Shown: positions 28,029 through 33,516 of the stretch, piece after piece
Layout of the letters: each line of letters opens with the position of its first letter
Numbering within the stretch: the stretch's first letter is position 1
Assembly: GCA_031255285.1 (NCBI GenBank)
Contig: JAIRSU010000035.1
Span: forward strand, 1-33,516
DNA from: Treponema sp.
GTDB taxonomy: Bacteria; Spirochaetota; Spirochaetia; Treponematales; Breznakiellaceae
Reading direction: 5' to 3'
DNA length: 33,516 nucleotides
Position numbers and translations under genes: made by a program
Notes under the pieces: model-generated
What the model was told of the DNA's origin: nothing
The model's input: only the letters and a program-made list of their open reading frames with translations
Database searches by the model: none

Positions 28029-28886
28029 TTATCTAAAGACCCTCTCGTTAAGCGCGAATACGATGCGCGCTTCTTGAAGAAGCTTCCTGTTTGCTTCTGA
28101 AGAAAGAATAAGCAGGGCGTCTTCTCTGCTAATGATAATATCCGTGGGGGAGACGCCGAACGCGCCGACCGCCATGATGCGCAAAGGCTTGTTCCCAACA
28201 AGGGTTTCAAGACTTTCGTCCATACCCGAAGGCGTATTCATGAGAACCGCGGCGGATGGCGCATAGCGTATGGACATGGCGTTCTCGGGAGCGGCCATGG
28301 ATTTATCGTAAAACAGATTCATGTCAGAATCCCAGATTTTCGGGAACAGGCAGGGCTGGGCAAATGCAGCGGTGTTCCTCCCATGTACCGGTAATTCCCC
28401 TGCGGCAAGGATGACGATACCGGTATATACCGGCGCTTGGGGCGCGGCGAGAGGCGGCTTGATGGACGCAGGGCGGCTATGCTTCAGCAGGGACGCGCCG
28501 ATGTTCTTGAGGCTGACGGTATAAGACGCCATGATCCTCGTCAAATCGGACGACAGAGCCGGGGTTACGCGGCGAATCGGCGCGCCTAAAGCGTCTACCA
28601 CACCTAATGAAATCTCGCCCGCGTTCAGGAGATCGCCTAAGGTATGGGAGGAATCCGCTTGTATGCCCAGAATGGCCGGACGAATCAGATCCGGGTACTG
28701 CCATTCTAGCGATTCCTCCGCGAGAACCTTTCCGCCCGGCAATTTTATGTTCATTGCCGCGACGTCCAGAGACATCTGCGCGGTGATTTCCATAATCGTC
28801 CAGTCAACAGACGTATTCACTTCGACGGATTGGGCGAAGACTGCCTCGCCAAAAACAACAAATAACAGTATAAGCGGCTTTCTCAT
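28029..28886 (-). CDS. Secreted/periplasmic protein of unknown function
   Basis: 285 aa. Signal peptide MRKPLILLFVVFGEAVFAQS; no family recognised with certainty. Confidence 0.8.
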   Translation of the reverse strand: MRKPLILLFVVFGEAVFAQSVEVNTSVDWTIMEITAQMSLDVAAMNIKLPGGKVLAEESLEWQYPDLIRPAILGIQADSSHTLGDLLNAGEISLGVVDALGAPIRRVTPALSSDLTRIMASYTVSLKNIGASLLKHSRPASIKPPLAAPQAPVYTGIVILAAGELPVHGRNTAAFAQPCLFPKIWDSDMNLFYDKSMAAPENAMSIRYAPSAAVLMNTPSGMDESLETLVGNKPLRIMAVGAFGVSPTDIIISREDALLILSSEANRKLLQEARIVFALNERVFR

Positions 28887-29013
28887 AGTACCTCATTATA
28901 CCGCTTATCGCGCAAACAGTAAAGACTTATTTTAAAGATGAGGAGTCGGACTTTGGGGCGGGAAACGCTCTTGCAATGTAGACAAAACCCGCGCTTTGCT
29001 CTATTATTAAAAA

Positions 29014-29964
29014 ATGTTTCTGTTTCTCTTAAAAAAGACCTTTTACGACTCATGGGACAATATGTTCAGGATAGTCCTTGTCAACATAGGCTTCATTGCG
29101 ATAGCGGCGATTCCTATATTTATCCCTCCCCTACTGCCGGGGGTGCTGTCCATCGCGGTTTTGTCGGCCGGGGTGTTGTGCTGTTTCGTCTATCTCGCGG
29201 CCGCAGCCCAATGCTTCAAAAAAGTATCTGATTACGCGGCGTTTGGTTTCGCTGACTTTTTCGCGTGTTTCAAGGAAAGAAAGATATGGGCTTCAGGAGC
29301 CGTCGTGGGCGGAGCGGCTCTGTTCGCGGCTCTTGTCGTGTCCATCGTCATTCCATTTTACTTGAACATAAACACAACGAATGACTCATTAGTTACAACG
29401 GATAACTCATTAGTTACAACGGATGACTCATTAGTTACAACTAATGACCCATTAGTTACAACTAATGACTCATTAGTTACAACGGATAACTCATTAGTTA
29501 CAACGAATGACCCATTAGTTAAAACGGATAACTCGTTCGTTAAGATGGCAGGTGTAATCATGGCTGTGACGGTCTTCTGGCTTCTTCTGATCGGCGTCGT
29601 GTCGTTTCAGTTTTTCCTGCCGTTTCGCAGCCGTATGGACAACACAGTCCCCAAAACGATAAAGAAATGTTTCATTATCTTCTTTGATAACACGGCGTTT
29701 TGTATCATGTGCCTGTTCTACGCCGTTGTTTTGATGGTACTCTCGGTTATTTTGGTCTTTCTGCTCCCCGGACCGGCCGGGATTGTACTCTTTTTAGACG
29801 AGGCTTTGCGCCTACGCCTTCTCAAGTACGACTGGCTTGAAGAAAACCCGCCGCCTCCAGCCGTCAAGCGTCCGAAGATACCGTGGGACGCTATCCTTAT
29901 AGACGAGCGGGAAAACACAGGGCACCGCTCGCTCAGAAATTTCATTTTTCCATGGAAGGATTAA
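29014..29964 (+). CDS. Multi-pass membrane protein with an internal heptapeptide (T-x-D-x-L-V-T-type) tandem repeat
   Basis: 316 aa with several hydrophobic segments (IVLVNIGFIAIAAIPIFIPPLLPGVLSIAVLSAGVLCCFVYL, GAVVGGAALFAALVVSIVIPFYL, GVIMAVTVFWLLLIGVVSFQFF, IMCLFYAVVLMVLSVILVFLLPG). Confidence 0.85.
   Translation: MFLFLLKKTFYDSWDNMFRIVLVNIGFIAIAAIPIFIPPLLPGVLSIAVLSAGVLCCFVYLAAAAQCFKKVSDYAAFGFADFFACFKERKIWASGAVVGGAALFAALVVSIVIPFYLNINTTNDSLVTTDNSLVTTDDSLVTTNDPLVTTNDSLVTTDNSLVTTNDPLVKTDNSFVKMAGVIMAVTVFWLLLIGVVSFQFFLPFRSRMDNTVPKTIKKCFIIFFDNTAFCIMCLFYAVVLMVLSVILVFLLPGPAGIVLFLDEALRLRLLKYDWLEENPPPPAVKRPKIPWDAILIDERENTGHRSLRNFIFPWKD
29374..29541 (+). repeat. Tandem repeat, 8 units of 21 bp, in frame
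   Basis: The unit acaacgaatgactcattagtt and close variants is repeated without a break from 29374 to 29541; the last unit is the most diverged (aaaacggataactcgttcgtt). Confidence 0.96.
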
Positions 29965-30065
29965 ACGGCGGCTTATGGCTTCGCAGACGCCTCCTTAAAG
30001 GAGGGTATCGGCTTCGCCGTAAAGCCTCCGTCTTCTTGACCCGCAGAGTCGTATAAAGCAGGCGG

Positions 30066-30419
30066 TCAGCCGATGGCCAAGGTCAGGACGATGAGCGCGG
30101 CCGTGGCTATGACCGCACCTATGCCGCTGATTACCGCATAGAGAACAAAGCCGCCCGCGTAAGTTAATTTTATACGAAAAATCATAAACAGGTCGAGAAT
30201 AAGCCCGACCGTTCCAAAAAGAAAGAGGCATATGCCAGTTGCGACGGCAACGCGGAGCAACAATACCTGAGTCCTGTCCATGAAGCCGTTGAAATTACCG
30301 TGAATGTACAGCCCCGCGGATAAAAAGCTCATAATAAGAAAGAAAAAAGACGTCCGCTCGACAAGAAGAACGATAAGCGGCTTTTCTGCTTCTCTCTTGA
30401 GAAGCTTCGAGGATTTCAA
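30066..30419 (-). CDS. Small multi-pass membrane protein
   Basis: 117 aa with three or four hydrophobic segments (VERTSFFFLIMSFLSAGLYI, LLLRVAVATGICLFLFGTVGLIL, GGFVLYAVISGIGAVIATAALIVLTLAIG). Confidence 0.75.
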   Translation of the reverse strand: MKSSKLLKREAEKPLIVLLVERTSFFFLIMSFLSAGLYIHGNFNGFMDRTQVLLLRVAVATGICLFLFGTVGLILDLFMIFRIKLTYAGGFVLYAVISGIGAVIATAALIVLTLAIG

Positions 30420-30434
30420 ATCTCTCCCTCTTCC

Positions 30435-30917
30435 CTATTTCAATAATTCCTTCACCCACGCGCCAACCTTTTCAGCGGTTGCGTTTTTGCCGCTGTTTAG
30501 CGGGTTCTGGAAAACCTTCTCTCCTGTAACCATATTGCCTCTCAAGAGCGCCCGCATCTGCTCCAGCGCTTTCCCCGCGTCTCCACTCGCGCAACAGAAA
30601 AAAAGAGCGGTCTTCCTGCTTTTCAGGGGATATTTTGTCAAGAACGACGCCAGGGCAGGCGCGGGCGAGCCAGCCCACACGGGTCCTCCGATAATGATGA
30701 GTTCGTACTCGTCAAGATTGACCGTGAACGGCTTGAGCGCAGGTTTCTTACGCCCCACTGCCTGCAAACCGCCGAAAAGATACTTGAGGAAGCCTTTGTG
30801 CCGTTTCTCATTTTCAACCTCAAGCCTGAACGTATCGGCGTTTGCCGACATTTTCAGCAGCTCTGCAATCAGCGCCGAATTCCCGTCATAAGAATAGTAA
30901 ATCGTTAATATTTTCAT
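30435..30917 (-). CDS. Flavodoxin family protein
   Basis: 160 aa. MKILTIYYSYDGNSALIAELL (FMN phosphate-binding loop position), YELIIIGGPVWAGSPAPALASFL, KTALFFCCASGDAGKALEQM. Confidence 0.9.
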   Translation of the reverse strand: MKILTIYYSYDGNSALIAELLKMSANADTFRLEVENEKRHKGFLKYLFGGLQAVGRKKPALKPFTVNLDEYELIIIGGPVWAGSPAPALASFLTKYPLKSRKTALFFCCASGDAGKALEQMRALLRGNMVTGEKVFQNPLNSGKNATAEKVGAWVKELLK

Positions 30918-30922
30918 AATTG

Positions 30923-31132
30923 TTATTCAATATAATAAAATAGACGAAGAGAGTAAAGCCGCCAGAGGCGTTTACCTGACGCCGCGGTCCGCAACGTGGA
31001 CGTCCCACTCGCATTCTGCTTGCATAGGGCAAAAAACGTGAAACGCACGACGGGGCGTTTGCCTGCGTTCTCGGTCTCTTGCAGCGCCGCCCGGACGCGC
31101 TCAAACGTTAATCCCATTTGCGGTTCCATCAT
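30923..31132 (-). pseudogene. Possible remnant of an 'MMEPQ(M/T)GLTFE-KV-A-(F/L)QETD'-type coiled-coil/nuclease-like ORF
   Basis: The short ORF begins MMEPQMGLTFERVRAALQETENAGKRPVV, resembling the N-termini of a family I associate with spirochaete genomes. It then becomes non-protein-like (FALCKQNASGTSTLRTAASGKRLWR...). Confidence 0.35.
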
Positions 31133-31254
31133 TTTTATCTCCCTGCTGTAATGTACAGGTCATGCCTTTCAGCTCCATTATACCATGCTTTTATCTTTCA
31201 GCAACCCTTCTTCAATAGTGAGAGAACGCCGCAGTATCGGATATATTGAATGTA

Positions 31255-31283
31255 TAGACATTTTGACGGCTATTATATATAAT
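31255..31283 (+). promoter_or_regulatory. Candidate sigma-70-type promoter for the EamA-DJ-1 gene pair
   Basis: TAGACA (31255-31260), 17-bp spacer, TATAAT (31278-31283), followed by GAGGGA and ATG at 31312. Confidence 0.5.
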
Positions 31284-31311
31284 CAAGCAATTTTGAGGGA
31301 ATAAATTCGCT

Positions 31312-32316
31312 ATGAATAAGAAAGCATTACGAGCGGACGCTCTGTTATTGCTGACCGCTTTGATCTGGGGCTCAGGTTTTGTGGCGCAAAGGTCGGGCAT
31401 GAAATATGTGGGACCCTTTACCTACAACGCCATACGTTTTTGCTTGGGCAGCCTCTCCCTATTACCAATTATGTTTTACCGCACGAGGGAAAATCTCACG
31501 AGACGTACAGACGGCTCAAGGAGGACGTTCGTCTTGTCGTCTCTGACGGCTGGGACCTGTCTCTTCTTCGCGGTCATGCTTCAGCAAATAAGCCTCATGT
31601 TCACTACAGTTGGAAATGCGGCATTCATAACCGGGCTTTACACAGTATTGACGCCTATATTCGGCAGTTTCTGGGGACAGAAGACCGGCGTGTGGACATG
31701 GGTGGGCGTCTTCTTCACATTAATAGGGCTTTACTTTATAAGCGTGGTTGGTAGTCTCCATGCGATCAACGTCGGCGATGTATTTGCTTTCGTCAGCGCG
31801 TTCTTCTGTGCGGTTCATCTCCTGTTGATAGACCGTCTAGTGTTACATAACGATCCAATCCGACTATCTGCGGGACAGTTTGCAGTATGCGGTCTTCTTT
31901 GTTTTCCATTCGCATTTCTAGTCGAGCCGCGTATAAACGATTTTATAGCGAATACCATGCCTGCCTTCCTTGAAAAAGGGGCGTTTGCGTGGCTTCCCAT
32001 CACGGATATAGCCGCAGGGCTTACAGGCGCCTCGGCTATTGATATTACCAACCTGCTCATACCCATACTTTATGGGGGAATCGCTTCTGTAGGCGTAGCC
32101 TATACCCTGCAAGTCATAGCGCAGCGAGATGCGCCGCCTGCACATGCAGCCGTCATCCTCTGTTTTGAAGGATGTTTCGGAGCGTTATGCGGGGTCTTGA
32201 TTCTGGCTGAACCAGTCGGGCGTTGGACCCTGCTTGGATTCGCGCTGATGTTTACAGGGATGCTTTTGAGCCAATGGGAAGTGATCGTCAAGAGCAGGCG
32301 GAAGGGGGTAACATGA
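31312..32316 (+). CDS. DMT-superfamily permease (EamA family)
   Basis: 334 aa. RADALLLLTALIWGSGFVAQRSGMKYVGPFTYNAIRFCLG is the characteristic EamA N-terminus; GGIASVGVAYTLQVIAQRDAPPAHAAVILCFEGCFGALCGVLILAEPVGRWTLLGFALMFTGMLLSQ is the second EamA unit. Confidence 0.95.
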   Translation: MNKKALRADALLLLTALIWGSGFVAQRSGMKYVGPFTYNAIRFCLGSLSLLPIMFYRTRENLTRRTDGSRRTFVLSSLTAGTCLFFAVMLQQISLMFTTVGNAAFITGLYTVLTPIFGSFWGQKTGVWTWVGVFFTLIGLYFISVVGSLHAINVGDVFAFVSAFFCAVHLLLIDRLVLHNDPIRLSAGQFAVCGLLCFPFAFLVEPRINDFIANTMPAFLEKGAFAWLPITDIAAGLTGASAIDITNLLIPILYGGIASVGVAYTLQVIAQRDAPPAHAAVILCFEGCFGALCGVLILAEPVGRWTLLGFALMFTGMLLSQWEVIVKSRRKGVT

Positions 32317-32852
32317 AAGCTATTGTTTTATTAACAGACGGTTTTGAGGAAGTGGAGGCGGTTACGCCTATTGACTATTTACAAAGGGCGGGCGTTGAGG
32401 TTTGTACCGTTGCTTTGAGCCCGGACAAGCGGGCGGTAGGCTCACACAACATTACGATTACAGCAGACAAGCATATTGCGGAACTAGAAGGGAGCTGGGA
32501 TGCGGTTCTAGTACCTGGCGGACCGGGCGCGAGCGGTTTTGCGGAGTCCGACGAGGTTTGCGCTCTTTTACGGAAGACCGCAGAGGAAGGAAAGCTGGTC
32601 GCGGCTATATGCGCGTCTCCTGTAGTTGTTCTTGCGCCGTTGGGGCTCTTGAAAGGCAAGCGGTTCACTTGCTTCCCCGGCATGGAAGGAATAGTCAAGG
32701 ATGCTTTCTGGCAAGAAGAAGACGTTGTAGTTGACGACAGTATAATCACCAGCCGCGCGGCTGGAACTGCGGCCTCATGGGCGCTTGCGATTATCGCTTA
32801 TCTAAAAGGACCAACCGCAGCGAGTCAAGTCGCGGAGAAGTGTCTGATATAG
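32313..32852 (+). CDS. DJ-1/PfpI family protein
   Basis: MKAIVLLTDGFEEVEAVTPIDYLQRAGVEV; VLVPGGPGASGFAESDEV; VAAICASPVVVLAPLGLLKGKRFTCFPGME with nucleophile-elbow Cys AICASP. The ATG at 32313 overlaps the upstream stop (ATGA). Confidence 0.94.
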   Translation: MKAIVLLTDGFEEVEAVTPIDYLQRAGVEVCTVALSPDKRAVGSHNITITADKHIAELEGSWDAVLVPGGPGASGFAESDEVCALLRKTAEEGKLVAAICASPVVVLAPLGLLKGKRFTCFPGMEGIVKDAFWQEEDVVVDDSIITSRAAGTAASWALAIIAYLKGPTAASQVAEKCLI

Positions 32853-32904
32853 AAAAGCATCTGATGCCGACTGCCGAGGTCCGGCGGCGTCAGGCACCCT
32901 GAAA

Positions 32905-32939
32905 GTGTCAGACACCGGCACCAGTGGCATCAGACACCG
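32905..32939. repeat. REP-like palindromes downstream of the RAYT gene
   Basis: GTGTC-A-GACAC (32905-32915) and a partial copy catcagacaccg (32928-32939). Confidence 0.8.
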
Positions 32940-33383
32940 ACAATATCAGGCTCGTCTAGTAAACCAGATTGCCGATGCAGACGGTAGTATAGACTCCCGA
33001 ATATCCACTCGGCGGCTCGTTCCGCAAGCCCAGCCTTCACAGGATTTTCCGCTATATATTCCCGTACCCGCAAAAAGTCTGTTATACCGCTGATTATTCG
33101 CGAATAGAAGCGTTCTCCCCATATTAGCAAAATTGCACTTTATCCACTGCATTATCTCGGATAGATTGCCGTCTTTCCCCGGCTTTATCAAGAAATGGAT
33201 GTGATTTCCCATGACGCAGAAGTCCCATAACTGGAAATAGAACTTCCGCTTCGCTCTCTTAACAAAGGAGAGGAATAACATCTTGAATTGCGGTTCAAGA
33301 AGACACATGTCGTCATGGTCTATTTTTGACGTAACGTGGTACGTCGCTCCTTCGAGGAGTACGCGGCGCTTTCTCATACCCAC
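32935..33383 (-). pseudogene. REP-associated tyrosine transposase (RAYT / TnpA_REP, IS200-like), apparently frameshifted
   Basis: Frame 1: MRKRRVLLEGATYHVTSKI...LWDFCVMGNHIHFLIKPGKDGNLSEIMQWIKCNFA (HUH motif HIH). The C-terminal half continues in another frame: LIWGERFYSRIISGITDFLRVREYIAENPVKAGLAERAAEWIFGSLYYRLH. Confidence 0.85.
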
Positions 33384-33411
33384 AATACGGAGTTGTCACG
33401 GGAATTGCTTC

Positions 33412-33503
33412 GGTGTCAGACACCATGTCTTGTCTCGATGTCTCGTCGGTGTCTGACACCGCACCTCCGCCCTCGTCACGCAGCCTGTGAAAGTGTCTGG
33501 CAC
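33412..33503. repeat. REP-like palindromes upstream of the RAYT gene
   Basis: GGTGTC-A-GACACC (33412-33424), GGTGTC-T-GACACC (33448-33460) and GTGTCTGGCAC (33493-33503). Confidence 0.85.
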
Positions 33504-33516
33504 CCGCCGCACCCAC

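Noticed and set aside
29374-29541. CRISPR-like array
   Set aside because: Units are directly contiguous with no spacers and lie in frame in a coding sequence.
29358-29561. Minus-strand ORF opposite the 21-bp repeats
   Set aside because: Open only because the repeat lacks stops in that frame; no start context or domain.
29970-30060. Possible terminator hairpin around cctccttaaaggagg
   Set aside because: Short inverted repeat without a clear T-tract; too weak to call.
33313-33516. 67-aa minus-strand ORF at the window end
   Set aside because: Runs through the palindromic repeats (SDTDETS..., VSDTEAIPV); repeat-derived translation rather than a gene.

Overview
The window looks spirochaete-like (Treponema-type); that is an inference from protein content, not a database match. 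From left to right it holds: (1) a membrane coiled-coil protein overlapping an upstream membrane-bound class III nucleotide cyclase, both on minus; (2) an RNase P RNA gene (minus); (3) a DUF362/4Fe-4S protein (minus); (4) a stand-alone fliI-type flagellar export ATPase (plus); (5) about 21 kb of minus-strand surface-protein genes: a 4685-aa Ig-like-repeat lipoprotein, a small lipoprotein resembling a solute-binding protein, and a 1889-aa Ig-like-repeat protein ending in what looks like an outer-membrane beta-barrel; (6) a secreted protein, a membrane protein with a 21-bp in-frame tandem repeat, a small membrane protein and a flavodoxin; (7) an EamA/DMT transporter overlapping a DJ-1/PfpI gene; (8) a REP-associated (IS200-like) transposase, apparently frameshifted, flanked by GGTGTC-W-GACACC palindromes. 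Diverged copies of the associated repeat sit upstream of fliI and between the two lipoprotein genes. The strongest hunt result is a 12-bp poly-G tract (coding strand) early in the 14-kb giant lipoprotein gene. Hand translation shows that gain or loss of one G gives a stop within a few to about 16 codons, which is a textbook phase-variation layout. A second notable result is a set of three short modules in the giant protein that resemble a motif I associate with phage structural proteins.
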